This document shows, one piece after another, positions 46,545 to 56,530 of a stretch of DNA of 64,000 nt (the first letter of the stretch is position 1; each line of letters opens with the position of its first letter). The DNA is taken from NCBI RefSeq assembly GCF_018687955.1, contig NZ_CP061309.1:248001-312000 (forward strand), written 5' to 3'. The translations under genes were made by a program, and so were the position numbers. The DNA comes from Polynucleobacter ibericus. Its GTDB lineage: Bacteria > Pseudomonadota > Gammaproteobacteria > Burkholderiales > Burkholderiaceae. The notes under the pieces are model-generated. The model saw only the letters and a program-made list of their open reading frames with translations, did not search any database and was not told the DNA's origin.

Positions 46545-47921
46545 ATGATGAATCAAGTGAGACTGTTGGGAAGGCAAATCTATACGCCTCCTTCATTCGC
46601 TATTTATCTACAGTGCGCACTGTTTGCCATTTTATTTGGCATTTGGGTGCTTCCTGAAACAATTCTAATTCGCCACCTTTGCTTGTTTACAGGTGCGCTG
46701 ATCAGCCTTTACACCATCGCTCGCAACCTAAGCATTTTTGGTAGTAAAAATTCCTTACCTATATGGATGGTTGGAGCTTTATTTGCTTGGGTTGTCTTTC
46801 ATTTGATATTTTTATCTTCTGACTTTGATGCGCAGTGGTTGGAATTTGGAACTATCTGGAAGCGTACCGCCATTGGATTTATTTTTGCCTGCGGTTTGGG
46901 TCTGTCTCTCAATGGGCAGTTATTGATTGCGCCTGATAAAGCGAAAATTTCACAGAGAATTCTGTTTGCAGGATTCGCTCTGCCTACTTTGATTTATTGG
47001 ATTAAATTTGGGGCCGGTATTTTGGTTGCTCGTTATGGTCTAGATGTGCCTGAGCTTATGTTGCTTCAACCTGAGGCCACCAAATATTTTGTCCATAAAT
47101 CTGCTTATGTCTTTTTCTGCCTCCCTTTATATACAATATCTCTAGCATGCTTGTATGAGCTGTATTTGAAGGGTAATTTATTAAGTCGTAATGCAATGAT
47201 TTATTTCATATGTATTGCGGCTGTACTACTTAATTTTATTCATGAAAAGGATCGCAATGGGGAGATCTACGCTTTTTTTCTAACTTTATGTTTTTGTGGT
47301 TTGATACTCAAAGATCAAATTAGAACGCTTTCATACCAGAAGCTCGTAGTGGGTTGCTTAATTACGGCAATACCAGTGATGGGGGCTTTCTATCAGTTTC
47401 AAAATAATGCTCAATGGAATTCGATCATTTCCGACGCCAAGATTGCCGTGCAAATTGATCAATACAATAATTGGCAGGATCAGGCAACATTAAAGCCACC
47501 TCAAAACGAAGAGGGTAGGCAAATCTCAGGTACCAACTATGAGCGTATCGCATGGGGCACCGCAGCCCTGCGTTTAATTGGTCAAAATCCACTTGGTTTT
47601 GGTTTGGTCGAAAGATCATTTGGTCGCCTGGGTAAAAAAGTGTGGCCAGAAGCAAAGCTGCATCAAAGTCATAGTGGATGGCTGGATTTCACCTTAGGTT
47701 TAGGCTTGCCAGGAATATTTTTGTTATTGGGAGCTGGCGCTATAGCTTGGTATCAATCCTTAACGGGCTCAAGCCTTTCGCAGATCATCGGTGGGTGGGT
47801 ATTGCTAAGCTTGTTGCTAAGTATGTTTACTACAGAGCTATCTCAAAAAGTATATATAGACGGTCTTATTTTTATGATTAGTTTGGTTGCTACGCTTAAT
47901 CTTAGGGTGCAAAGTGACTAA
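46545..47921 (+). CDS. O-antigen polymerase/ligase-like membrane protein
   Basis: The 458-residue protein has about 10-12 membrane helices and a large periplasmic loop containing NPLGFGLVERSFG and HQSHSGWLDFTLGLG. In Wzy_C proteins (WaaL or Wzy), a His and Arg in such a loop take part in transfer of O-antigen from lipid carrier. The gene starts four bases after the GT9-like gene and overlaps the Wzx gene by eight bases. Whether it is Wzy or WaaL cannot be told; a second such protein is at 56531. Confidence 0.72.
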   Translation: MMNQVRLLGRQIYTPPSFAIYLQCALFAILFGIWVLPETILIRHLCLFTGALISLYTIARNLSIFGSKNSLPIWMVGALFAWVVFHLIFLSSDFDAQWLEFGTIWKRTAIGFIFACGLGLSLNGQLLIAPDKAKISQRILFAGFALPTLIYWIKFGAGILVARYGLDVPELMLLQPEATKYFVHKSAYVFFCLPLYTISLACLYELYLKGNLLSRNAMIYFICIAAVLLNFIHEKDRNGEIYAFFLTLCFCGLILKDQIRTLSYQKLVVGCLITAIPVMGAFYQFQNNAQWNSIISDAKIAVQIDQYNNWQDQATLKPPQNEEGRQISGTNYERIAWGTAALRLIGQNPLGFGLVERSFGRLGKKVWPEAKLHQSHSGWLDFTLGLGLPGIFLLLGAGAIAWYQSLTGSSLSQIIGGWVLLSLLLSMFTTELSQKVYIDGLIFMISLVATLNLRVQSD

Positions 47922-49254
47922 TTTGCCTTCTGATCCTGTTTGGCTCCGCCTCATTCCATTTTCTATCCGAAAAAAACTGGCTGGTCGTGCAAACTTGCAT
48001 GCTGCAATACATAACAGTGGTTGGATATTTTTTGACAAAATTTTGCGTGCTCTCCTTGGTTTGCTTGTTGGCGCCTGGGTTGCACGATATCTAGGGCCGG
48101 GGCAATTTGGAGAGTTGACTTATTACATTGCCTTTATTGCATTATTTCAGGGAGTAACCAATTTAGGTTTAGATGGAATTGCGGTTCGTGAGCTCAGTCA
48201 TCACCACCTATGTGCACACGTTATATTGGGAACAATCTATAGGTTAAGGATATTTGCGGGTATTGGATGTTGGTTATTAGCCGTCTTAAGTTATGGGCTT
48301 ATTGAAGGGGCCAGCGGATCCGGAATTTATATTATTGGATTAGTTGGTGCCACCTTAGTATTTCAGGCATCTGATACTGTTGATTTATGGTTCCAAGGGC
48401 AAAGTCAAAGTAAGAGAACCGTTGTCGCAAAAGCGATTGCTTACTTGTTAGTTAATGGCATTAAAGTAATGTTGATTTTGATGCAAGCTCCGATGATGGC
48501 ATTTGTAGTGGTAATTGCTGCCGAATCATTGCTTAACGCACTCGCCATATTTATTGCATACAAAAGTTTTCCATCTAGTGATAGCTGGGCTCCATCCAAA
48601 GAGGTTGCCAAAAAATTACTCCAAGAGTCATGGCCTTACATATTGAGCACTCTATCTATCATAATTTATATGCGCATTGATCAAATTATGATTCGAAATA
48701 TGCTTGACGAGAGGAGCCTTGGAATATTTTCGGCGATGCTGCCTATTGCAAGCGCCTGGAATATGATTCCTGGGACTATTGTCATTAGTATTTCACCTTA
48801 CATGGCAAAAAAGTATCTAGAAGGTAGAGCTGCCTTTAATAATGCTTTGTTATATATGTTCAGGGCTCTATGGGTAATCAGTCTATTCGCTATTTTATTT
48901 ACAACCTTAATTTCTTCATTCCTGATCCCGGCAATCTTTGGTGTGCAATACTTTGATTCCATTCATATTCTGAATATTTATGTTTGGACATGCTTGCCGA
49001 TTGCTCTGGGGGTGGGTCAAGGAATTTGGATGCTAAATGAACGTAAGTCAAAATTGTCAATGATTCAGACAGTTAGCGGAGCCATTGCATCCGTTCTGAC
49101 AAACTGGGCATTAATCCCCTCTTTTGGATTGGTGGGGGCCGCTTATGCAGCAATACTGTCTCAGGTTATCTCAACAACCCTTATTAATCTTTTAATTTCA
49201 AGAAAATTATTCTTTCTCCAGATCGGTATTAAGCCTCCAGAATGGGCGACTTAA
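47914..49254 (+). CDS. wzx: Wzx-like O-antigen flippase (MATE/PST family)
   Basis: This 446-residue polysaccharide-transport protein has about 12 helices. SGWIFFDKILRALLGLLVGAWVARYLGP opens as in RfbX/Wzx (in parts). The central YILSTLSIIIYMRIDQIMI region and the later GLVGAAYAAILSQVI are family-typical. It flips undecaprenyl-PP-linked O units to the periplasm. The GTG start at 47914 overlaps the polymerase-like gene by eight bases; the frame could open earlier but overlaps more. Confidence 0.85.
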   Translation: MTNLPSDPVWLRLIPFSIRKKLAGRANLHAAIHNSGWIFFDKILRALLGLLVGAWVARYLGPGQFGELTYYIAFIALFQGVTNLGLDGIAVRELSHHHLCAHVILGTIYRLRIFAGIGCWLLAVLSYGLIEGASGSGIYIIGLVGATLVFQASDTVDLWFQGQSQSKRTVVAKAIAYLLVNGIKVMLILMQAPMMAFVVVIAAESLLNALAIFIAYKSFPSSDSWAPSKEVAKKLLQESWPYILSTLSIIIYMRIDQIMIRNMLDERSLGIFSAMLPIASAWNMIPGTIVISISPYMAKKYLEGRAAFNNALLYMFRALWVISLFAILFTTLISSFLIPAIFGVQYFDSIHILNIYVWTCLPIALGVGQGIWMLNERKSKLSMIQTVSGAIASVLTNWALIPSFGLVGAAYAAILSQVISTTLINLLISRKLFFLQIGIKPPEWAT

Positions 49255-50411
49255 TGCGATCATCGATTAGGCATCTCTATCGCAGAGCAATATTCTTAGT
49301 GGATTACTTGGTTGCCAAAATACCACCTCGTAATTTCAGCAATCACTCGGTAGCCATTGTCAGAGTCGATTTAATTGGGGATTTTATTTTATGGCTGCCA
49401 GCCGCTGAAAAATTGAGAACCATTTTTCCAGGCTCTAAATTGACATTAGTCGCTAACGACGCTTGGGCTGATTTAGCGCGTGATCTGCCCTATTGGGATG
49501 AAGTGATCGCTATAAATATGAAATGGTTTTCATTTGAAAAGCTACTTTATCGCTGGAGGACTTTACGGCTTATAGCATCAAAAGGCTTCCAAATTGCGAT
49601 TCAGCCCGTTTACTCTAGGTCACTTGCAGATGGCGACTCCATTATTAGAGCGACAAATGCAGTTGAGCGTATTGGCTTTGTGGGGGACTTCAGCAATCTA
49701 TTAAAGGAAGAGGCTGATGTAACAAACAGATGGTATACAAACTTACATCCAACTGTGGTTGAAGCAATTCATGAGATTGATCGCAATTTAGAAATTATGG
49801 GCCAGATTTCTGGTGTCAAATATAAACGCACGCTACCCCAGCTTGAATTGGCGGGAGAAGTAAAGTCAAATCTAATTGAGTCTCTAGATAATTACCTTGT
49901 CATCACTCCAGGTGCCTCCTGGGAAGGCAAGCGTTGGGGTGTTTCCAACTACGTAGAGCTGATTCAATGTATTTTGGAGCGAATCGATTTAGGGGTAGTT
50001 CTTTGTGGCAGTCAAGCAGAGTTTGATTTGTGCGAGAGCGTTAGAAAACAAGACCCACGCATAATCAATCTTGCTGGAAAGACGACTCTAAGGGAGTTAG
50101 TTAGTATTTTAAAGGGTGCTATTTTGGTTATTGGCAATGACTCTTCAGCCATTCATATTGCTAACTCTGTAGGAACACGATCTATCTGTATTTTAGGCGG
50201 TGGTCATTTTGGCCGATTTCTGCCTTATCCTGAAGACTCTTCTGATATTAAACCCATTACTTTATTTAAAAAGATGGATTGCTATCAGTGTAATTGGCGA
50301 TGTACTAAGGCGCAGATTTTTACAGATGGCGCTCCATGTATCCAAGGAATGGGTGTTGATGAGGTAAAAAGTGAAATCGAGCATCTTTTAGGGAATAATT
50401 TATCCCATTAA
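49242..50411 (+). CDS. GT9 heptosyltransferase-like glycosyltransferase
   Basis: This 389-residue GT-B protein has VAIVRVDLIGDFILWLPAAEKL near residue 40, the GT9 start. TPGASWEGKRWGVSNYVELI is the donor-binding block. GNDSSAIHIANSVGTRSICI is the usual GNDSGxxHxA. The Cys-rich C-terminus (CYQCNWRC, then CIQGMG) is typical of a subset of GT9 enzymes. A second ATG at 49254 overlaps the wzx stop (TAATG) and could be the real start. Next gene follows without a gap. Substrate unknown; a heptose or hexose in the repeat unit is possible. Confidence 0.82.
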   Translation: MGDLMRSSIRHLYRRAIFLVDYLVAKIPPRNFSNHSVAIVRVDLIGDFILWLPAAEKLRTIFPGSKLTLVANDAWADLARDLPYWDEVIAINMKWFSFEKLLYRWRTLRLIASKGFQIAIQPVYSRSLADGDSIIRATNAVERIGFVGDFSNLLKEEADVTNRWYTNLHPTVVEAIHEIDRNLEIMGQISGVKYKRTLPQLELAGEVKSNLIESLDNYLVITPGASWEGKRWGVSNYVELIQCILERIDLGVVLCGSQAEFDLCESVRKQDPRIINLAGKTTLRELVSILKGAILVIGNDSSAIHIANSVGTRSICILGGGHFGRFLPYPEDSSDIKPITLFKKMDCYQCNWRCTKAQIFTDGAPCIQGMGVDEVKSEIEHLLGNNLSH

Positions 50412-51248
50412 ATGATAAAACTTACGAAAATTGAAATGAAGTCTGCTGCAAGAGTTCCCGATATGTTCCCGAAGGTATCTATTGTGATGCCTAGTTTTAA
50501 TCAGGTTGAATTTATTGAGAGATCAATATTGTCTGTATTAAATCAGTCCTATTCCAATGTGGAGTTGATCGTGATCGATGGCGGTTCAACTGATGGTAGT
50601 GTTGAGATCATTAAGAGTTACGCCGATAAATTGGCGTATTGGGTTTCAGAGCCGGATGAAGGTCAGGCACAGGCCATCAACAAAGGAATTTCACAAGCTA
50701 CTGGCGAATGGATTGGGTGGCAAAATTCTGATGATCTATTTTCGATCGACGCTATTCAGAAAATGGTTGAGAGAGCCCAACAGGAGCCTTTGGCTAATCT
50801 AGTCATTGGGGATATGTGCCTTATTGATGCTAACGACCAACGTATTCGTGATATCAAATACGTTGCTCCCAGTTATCGCTCCATTCTGGCAGAAGGTATG
50901 GTACTGACAAATCAAAGCGCTCTATGGCAGAGATCTATTCATTCTTCAATTGGGTATTTGAATGAGTCATTACATTATGGCTTTGACTACGAGTGGTTTT
51001 TGCGTGTTCTGGAAAAATACCGCGCTGTACATGTAGCTAAAGTGTTGGGGTATCTCCGAATTCATGATCAAACTAAGTCTTCGTTGCAGCAACCTGAGTT
51101 CAAAAGAGAATATGACTTGATACTCGCTGGTAGAGGGGTGAGTGTTTTGACCAAAAAACTTTACAAATTGCGCAGATACGCTACTTACTTATTGCGTGGC
51201 CAATTTACCTATCTGCGGGAGCAAATAAGATATGGTCTCACAAAGTAA
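50412..51248 (+). CDS. GT2 glycosyltransferase
   Basis: This 278-residue GT-A enzyme opens PKVSIVMPSFNQVEFIERSI near residue 20, followed by VIDGGSTDGSVEII. NSDD near residue 107 is the metal site. A later GFDYEWFLRVLEK matches the acceptor-site ED/W-L region. The gene begins directly after the preceding stop (TAAATG). It probably adds one sugar of the repeat unit in the cytoplasm. No membrane segment. Confidence 0.85.
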   Translation: MIKLTKIEMKSAARVPDMFPKVSIVMPSFNQVEFIERSILSVLNQSYSNVELIVIDGGSTDGSVEIIKSYADKLAYWVSEPDEGQAQAINKGISQATGEWIGWQNSDDLFSIDAIQKMVERAQQEPLANLVIGDMCLIDANDQRIRDIKYVAPSYRSILAEGMVLTNQSALWQRSIHSSIGYLNESLHYGFDYEWFLRVLEKYRAVHVAKVLGYLRIHDQTKSSLQQPEFKREYDLILAGRGVSVLTKKLYKLRRYATYLLRGQFTYLREQIRYGLTK

Positions 51249-51323
51249 CACATACTCATGCCCATCCATTTGCGCCCCTCAATAGATTGCTAAACTAGAC
51301 TACTCTTTTTACTAAGCTATATT

Positions 51324-52238
51324 GTGCATACATTAACTTCCCCGGTCGCTTTTATTATCTTTAATCGCCCAGATAAGGCGCAAAAGACTTTCGATGCTAT
51401 CGCAAAAGTCCAGCCAAAAAAATTACTGGTTATAGCTGATGGTGCACGCACTGATGTTGCTGGTGAAGCGGAGCGATGTAAGGCAACTCGAGACATCATC
51501 GATCAGGTAAATTGGGACTGTGAAGTTCTCAAAAACTATTCAGAAAGTAATTTAGGTTGTAAGCAAAGGCTGGCTACCGGATTAGATTGGGTTTTTAGTA
51601 ACGTATCAGAGGCAATTATCTTAGAAGATGATTGTTTGCCAGCACCTTCCTTTTTTCAGTATTGCGATGAGTTGCTTGCTTACTACCGCAATGATGATCG
51701 CATTGGAATGATTTCTGGGGATAATTTTCAAGAGGGTATTTGGCGTGGCGAAGGGGATTATTACTTTAGTAGGTTCTGTCATATTTGGGGCTGGGCTACT
51801 TGGGCTCGAGCATGGAAAAAGTATGATGTTAATGCCTCTAGCTGGCCTCAACTAAAGGCGCGTGATTGGCTGAGCTCTCTGGGATTTAAAGGCTCAGAAA
51901 AGAAACACTGGGAAGAGGCGTTTGAGAGCGTGTACACCAAAAGATTAGATACCTGGGATCACCAGTGGAATCTGGCATGTTGGCAAAATGAAATGTTCTC
52001 TATTACCCCCAATGTGAATTTGATCAGTAACATTGGTTTTGGGGAGGGGGCAACGCACACCACGGGTCCCAGCATTCACTCAGATATGAAAACCATAGAT
52101 TTGCAGTTTCCTTTGAGGCATCCAACTAAAGTAGAGAGAAATCTAGCGGCTGATAATATGTCGTCACGACGCTTATTTACTAATTCTTATTTAGTGCGGG
52201 GCATCCGAAAAATCAAAGCTATTTTAGGTATTCGATAA
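51324..52238 (+). CDS. GT-A-type glycosyltransferase (HlpA-like)
   Basis: The 304-residue protein starts VAFIIFNRPDKAQKTFDAI and has ILEDDCLP, an acidic motif like DxD, near residue 97. It also has IWGWATWARAWKKYD. Proteins of this layout are annotated as HlpA-like or GT-A transferases in polysaccharide loci. The start is GTG at 51324 after a 75-base gap. The WGWATW segment is strongly conserved in the group. Function in sugar transfer is inferred from fold and context. Confidence 0.65.
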   Translation: MHTLTSPVAFIIFNRPDKAQKTFDAIAKVQPKKLLVIADGARTDVAGEAERCKATRDIIDQVNWDCEVLKNYSESNLGCKQRLATGLDWVFSNVSEAIILEDDCLPAPSFFQYCDELLAYYRNDDRIGMISGDNFQEGIWRGEGDYYFSRFCHIWGWATWARAWKKYDVNASSWPQLKARDWLSSLGFKGSEKKHWEEAFESVYTKRLDTWDHQWNLACWQNEMFSITPNVNLISNIGFGEGATHTTGPSIHSDMKTIDLQFPLRHPTKVERNLAADNMSSRRLFTNSYLVRGIRKIKAILGIR

Positions 52239-53038
52239 TGAAGTCTTGCCCCATTTGTGATAGGTCAATGCCATTTGCCTTTTCTGAAAAAATACTTAAG
52301 AAGTATGTAATTAGCTATTTTTATTGCAAGTACTGTAATTTTGTTCAAACCGAAAAGCCGTATTGGCTTGATGAGGCCTATAACAATCCAATAGCTGATA
52401 GTGATACAGGTTTAATACAGCGAAATATTTCCCTATCCTCGCGCTTGGCTGTTTTGATTGCATTGAATTTCGATCTACAGGGGTCATATTTAGATATTGC
52501 TGGAGGTTATGGGATCCTAACGCGCTTAATGCGGGATGACGGCTTTAATTATTTCTGGCAAGACCCTTACTGTCAAAACGTCTTTGCACTTGGATTTGAG
52601 GGTAGCAAAAGTGAGCATGGATATGATGCTATTACTGCATTTGAGGTATTGGAGCATGTTGAAGACCCTGTTGGTTTTATTCAAAATGCCATGCTAGAAA
52701 ATAACTCCAAGACAATTATTTTTAGTACTGAGTGTTTTTCTGCAGAGGCCCCGCCAAATAGTGATTGGTGGTATTACTCTTTTTCTACTGGACAACATAT
52801 TTCTTTCTTCAGCTCAAGGGCCTTACAAGAAATTTCTCAAAAATTACATTTATATTTTTACTCTTTTAATGGGCTTCATATTTTGAGTAAATACCCCTTG
52901 AAATATCCGACATTAAGCAGAGTTTTTACTAAGCGATATTTGAGCTCAATCTTTACCTTCTTTCTGAATCGTCTCTTGAATAGTAAAACCTTAAGTGATT
53001 CTCAGCTTAACCTGCATAAGCCCGCATCTCCAGAGTGA
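52238..53038 (+). CDS. Class I SAM methyltransferase with N-terminal Cys ribbon
   Basis: The 266-residue protein begins MKSCPICDRSMPF and has a second CKYC at about residue 30, making a small zinc-ribbon like that of several sugar methyltransferases. The SAM core has LDIAGGYGILTRLM as motif I near 88, and AITAFEVLEHVEDP as the usual motif before the active site. It overlaps the previous stop by one base (TAATG). It probably methylates a sugar of the repeat unit, perhaps as a chain-end signal. Substrate unknown. Confidence 0.75.
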   Translation: MKSCPICDRSMPFAFSEKILKKYVISYFYCKYCNFVQTEKPYWLDEAYNNPIADSDTGLIQRNISLSSRLAVLIALNFDLQGSYLDIAGGYGILTRLMRDDGFNYFWQDPYCQNVFALGFEGSKSEHGYDAITAFEVLEHVEDPVGFIQNAMLENNSKTIIFSTECFSAEAPPNSDWWYYSFSTGQHISFFSSRALQEISQKLHLYFYSFNGLHILSKYPLKYPTLSRVFTKRYLSSIFTFFLNRLLNSKTLSDSQLNLHKPASPE

Positions 53039-53054
53039 TATTGAGATATATTGC

Positions 53055-53852
53055 CTATTTAGGCTTATTGATTTGCAGTAGGTCAAGTAAAGTGTAATAC
53101 ACAAAAGCGGAGTTACTCGCTAGATATCGCTTCCACAATCTTCCTGGTTCGGAGAGTAACCTATAGAGCCATTCCAGCCCACATTGCTGGATGAACGCTG
53201 GTGGCCTTTTTTTAGTTCCGGCATGAAAGTCAAAAGCTGCGCCAACACCTAGAGCAATAGGAATTATTTTGGGCGCATAGGTTGCGCACCAGTACTCTTG
53301 TTTTGGGCATCCTAGCCCAACAAATAAGAAGCTTGCTCCAGAGGTATTGATGTTCTCAACTAAACTTTCATCCACAATGGCTTGCTCTGGTAATTTTTCA
53401 GGAGCATACATTCCTGCAATATTTAGCCCTGGAAATTGTAGGAGCAAATTACTCGATAACAAATCTAAGGTTGATTCATCTGCGCCCAATAGATAAATCG
53501 AGTGGTTGCTCTGTGAGGACAATTTACATAACTCAATCATTAAATCTGGACCAGATACTCTCTGGGCATTTTTGAAGCCTTTGATTTTTTGCGTCCAAAC
53601 TAATGGCATTCCATCTGGGGTAACTAGTTGGGCATTTTCAAGGATGGATTTATATCTTGGGTTTGCATGCGCAATGGTTAGCATATGTACGTTAGCCACA
53701 CAGACGTACCTGCCAGTATTCTTTTTTTGATCTGCCAATGATATTAAATAGCGAGACATACTAGAGATTGTGCCAATATCAACGGGAACCCCAATTACTT
53801 CAGTTTGTACTCGAGCTATTTTTATTTTGAGGGTCTCTGGGTAAGTGGCCAT
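53055..53852 (-). CDS. WecG/TagA/CpsF family glycosyltransferase
   Basis: The 265-residue GT26 protein has GVPVDIGTISSM near the start, VANVHMLTIAHANPRY, TPDGMPLVW, FVGLGCPKQEYW and an ALGVGAAFDFHAG...RPPAFIQ...LEWLYRL block; all are the family's conserved positions. Members transfer N-acetylmannosamine(uronate) as the second sugar on undecaprenyl-PP. The ATG at 53852 follows from the family start; the frame extends further upstream into the next gene. It is transcribed 4 bases after the GT9 gene. Confidence 0.9.
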   Translation of the reverse strand: MATYPETLKIKIARVQTEVIGVPVDIGTISSMSRYLISLADQKKNTGRYVCVANVHMLTIAHANPRYKSILENAQLVTPDGMPLVWTQKIKGFKNAQRVSGPDLMIELCKLSSQSNHSIYLLGADESTLDLLSSNLLLQFPGLNIAGMYAPEKLPEQAIVDESLVENINTSGASFLFVGLGCPKQEYWCATYAPKIIPIALGVGAAFDFHAGTKKRPPAFIQQCGLEWLYRLLSEPGRLWKRYLASNSAFVYYTLLDLLQINKPK

Positions 53853-53856
53853 GGCT

Positions 53857-54915
53857 TTATTCTCGACCCATATGAATGGTCGAGTCAAATTCAATGGCAG
53901 CAATAATTTGCTCTGGCGTAATAGACTTAATGCAAGCAGACTCAGTTATCTTGCCAATGCATTTGGGTTCGTTAAAGCAAGGGTAATATGTGCATCCTCC
54001 GCTTTGACCAATTGCTACAGAATTAGGAGGCGCCCACCACTGGGGAAGATTGCCGGCATTAATTACGATAGTCTTTTTACCTAATGCAGAGGCAAGGTGT
54101 ACTAAAAAGCTATCCACCCCAATTAACAGATCAAATTTTTTTATTTCGGCAATGAGTTGCTCAAGAGATTCAGAGGGGGCGATATGAACAGTAGGTATGC
54201 TGGACCCAAATTGGTCTCTTGCTTCACTCTCTTCAGAGGATGAGCATAGGGTAGATGGTGTAATGGCATATTGGGAAAGTAACTGTGCTAGCTTAAGCCA
54301 GTGTTGGTTAGGCCATTTCTTAAATGCTTGACTGGAGTAGGGATGAAAAGCAATTTTAGGGGATGTATCAAATGCTAACTTCTTCAAGCTCGGCTTAATT
54401 GGAGCGCTAAGTTTGGAGCCCACTAATTCTGAAAGGAGGGCGGGGATAAATTCATAGACCTGATGATCATTAGGTTTGACTGACAGATAGTTCACCCCAG
54501 GGATTTGCATGCGCCAAATGAGATGATGCATCCAGTGAGAAGGCGCCCATTTTGGTGAGTAATGGACTCTACTGCCAATTAGCGTCCCTAAAAAAGACTC
54601 CCTAGTATCACCAATAAAATCGAAACTGACATCGATCTTCATCTTGCGCAATTGAATAGTAGATTGAATTAGATCAATCCAACCACCTTTAATTATTTTT
54701 GGAAATCCCCCGGCAATAGGAAATTCTGCTGTGATGAGGTTATCAAATCCCATCAATTTAAACAGAAGGGAAAATTCTGGTTTAGTCCAAATAATCCACT
54801 TAATATCTGGACGAGCCTGAGATGCTAGCTTTAGATTAGAGGCATTCATGATTGCATCGCCAAAACGACGCGCACTCAGAATGCAAACAGTCGCATTAAG
54901 TGGGATAAGACTCAA
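53857..54915 (-). CDS. GT9-family glycosyltransferase
   Basis: The 352-residue GT-B protein has SARRFGDAIMNASNL, like the GT9 GDxI start. HPYSSQAFKKWPNQHW and GVDSFLVHLASALGKKTIVI are donor and acceptor regions of heptosyltransferase-like enzymes. A Cys-rich C-terminus (CTYYPCFNEPKC) is present. The start is TTG at 54915 with only a weak ribosome site (GAGAG); no better start is nearby. It lies between wcaJ-like and wecG-like genes on the same strand. Sugar specificity unknown. Confidence 0.8.
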   Translation of the reverse strand: MSLIPLNATVCILSARRFGDAIMNASNLKLASQARPDIKWIIWTKPEFSLLFKLMGFDNLITAEFPIAGGFPKIIKGGWIDLIQSTIQLRKMKIDVSFDFIGDTRESFLGTLIGSRVHYSPKWAPSHWMHHLIWRMQIPGVNYLSVKPNDHQVYEFIPALLSELVGSKLSAPIKPSLKKLAFDTSPKIAFHPYSSQAFKKWPNQHWLKLAQLLSQYAITPSTLCSSSEESEARDQFGSSIPTVHIAPSESLEQLIAEIKKFDLLIGVDSFLVHLASALGKKTIVINAGNLPQWWAPPNSVAIGQSGGCTYYPCFNEPKCIGKITESACIKSITPEQIIAAIEFDSTIHMGRE

Positions 54916-54953
54916 ATGTGGGCTCTCTATAAGAAATAATGCATTTGATTGGT

Positions 54954-56315
54954 TTAGTAGGCTGTTTTACTCGTAAAACCATTGATGATGGTCAGAAAGA
55001 TAATCTTGAGATCAAGCCATATAGACCAGTGGTTAATGTAGTAGAGATCATAGTCAACTCTCGACTTCATCTTATCAATAGTTTCAGTTTCTCCGCGTAA
55101 GCCATTTACTTGAGCCCAGCCTGTAATTCCTGGCTTCACTTTATGGCGCAGCATATAGCCTTGAATCAATTGGCGATATTGCTCATTATGTGAAATCGCA
55201 TGAGGACGTGGCCCCACAATAGACATCGTTCCTTGCAATACGTTCACAAATTGGGGTAGCTCATCGAGTGAAGTTCTACGCAGAAATCTTCCGAGAGGGG
55301 TAATCCGTGGATCGTCCCTGGAGGCCTGCACCACAATTGCCCCATCATCTTGCGTGGTCATGGTTCTAAATTTGAGAACTTGAATAATCTCACCATTCAG
55401 TCCATATCTACGCTGCTTAAAGAGAATTGGACCTCTTGAAGTGAGCTTGACAGCAAGGGCAATTACCACCATCAACGGCAAAATGAGTATAAATAGTAGG
55501 CTACCCAAAATGAGGTCCTCAATTTTTTTAAGCGCCCAATGGCCGCCATAAAAAGGGTGATCATTAATGGTAATCATGGGAATATTCCCTACAGTTACCC
55601 AGTGTGAACCTAGGAGATCCGCCAGAAATATATTGGGCGCCAGATAAACGGTAGCGGTTGAATTGGCCAAAGCTTTAATGGCCTCAAGAATTTCTTGTTT
55701 TTGGTGTCCAGCATAGGTTAAAAAAACATAGTCTATATGTTTTGTCTTAATTTCGCCCAATAAACCCTTGAGATCATGATAGCTACCTTCATGACTTAGG
55801 CCAGCCCAAGGCATGGATTGAATTTTTGCTAACAGATAGTCTGGTGATTCGCCGTCACCCAAAATAACAAAGGTTCTAGTATTTCCGCCTTTAGCGCGCG
55901 CTAGCCTTAAAATCAAATAAAGAAAAATTCGCTCTAATACTAAGAGAATTGGCGTGGAAATTAACCAAGCGCTAATAGCTAAGCGAGAAAAGTTAGCAGA
56001 CGTTTTGGTGGCAAAAGCCATCACAATTAACGTCATACTCACGATCAACCAGGTACTGAGAATTTTTCCAGCAATCTGCCCGTAACCCTCAAGGCGGGAA
56101 GATCGATATACCGCTCGAACTTCGGCTAATAAAAAATAGAAAATGATGGCTAGAAAGGCTGCGTATTGATAAATATCTTTGTAGGCAAGGTCAATTGGAA
56201 AAACTAAGGAGCTTATATACAAAGATGACCAAATGATGGCAGCATCCAGGATGCGATTTAAGGACGATAACTCAGCACTAAAGGGTCGAAGACGTCCGCT
56301 GATTTGGGTGCTCAT
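54954..56315 (-). CDS. Undecaprenyl-phosphate hexose phosphotransferase (WcaJ-like)
   Basis: This 453-residue polyisoprenyl-phosphate hexose-1-phosphate transferase has four N-terminal membrane helices (residues about 20-130). A CoA-binding-like cytoplasmic region follows (FVILGDGESPDYLL). A fifth helix near 275-300 precedes the catalytic C-terminal domain: FKQRRYGLNGE, VLKFRTM, RRTSLDELPQF and SIVGPRPHA. It attaches the first sugar-phosphate to the lipid carrier. It starts the minus-strand block with GT9 and WecG-like genes. Confidence 0.92.
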   Translation of the reverse strand: MSTQISGRLRPFSAELSSLNRILDAAIIWSSLYISSLVFPIDLAYKDIYQYAAFLAIIFYFLLAEVRAVYRSSRLEGYGQIAGKILSTWLIVSMTLIVMAFATKTSANFSRLAISAWLISTPILLVLERIFLYLILRLARAKGGNTRTFVILGDGESPDYLLAKIQSMPWAGLSHEGSYHDLKGLLGEIKTKHIDYVFLTYAGHQKQEILEAIKALANSTATVYLAPNIFLADLLGSHWVTVGNIPMITINDHPFYGGHWALKKIEDLILGSLLFILILPLMVVIALAVKLTSRGPILFKQRRYGLNGEIIQVLKFRTMTTQDDGAIVVQASRDDPRITPLGRFLRRTSLDELPQFVNVLQGTMSIVGPRPHAISHNEQYRQLIQGYMLRHKVKPGITGWAQVNGLRGETETIDKMKSRVDYDLYYINHWSIWLDLKIIFLTIINGFTSKTAY

Positions 56316-56530
56316 GAATTTTTGGTATATGGACGAATCAATTGATGTTTTCTATGTGGTTACTTGATATTTTTCTTCGTAGATGCTCATGGGCATTGAC
56401 AAGTAAATCCCCTGTATAAATGCCTAACTACCGCATTATAAGTGGATAGTATTCTTATTTCGGTAATTAATACAGTGATTTACGAAGCTATTCGACAAAT
56501 TTTGTTTCCCTCATATTTTAAAGGCAGCCC

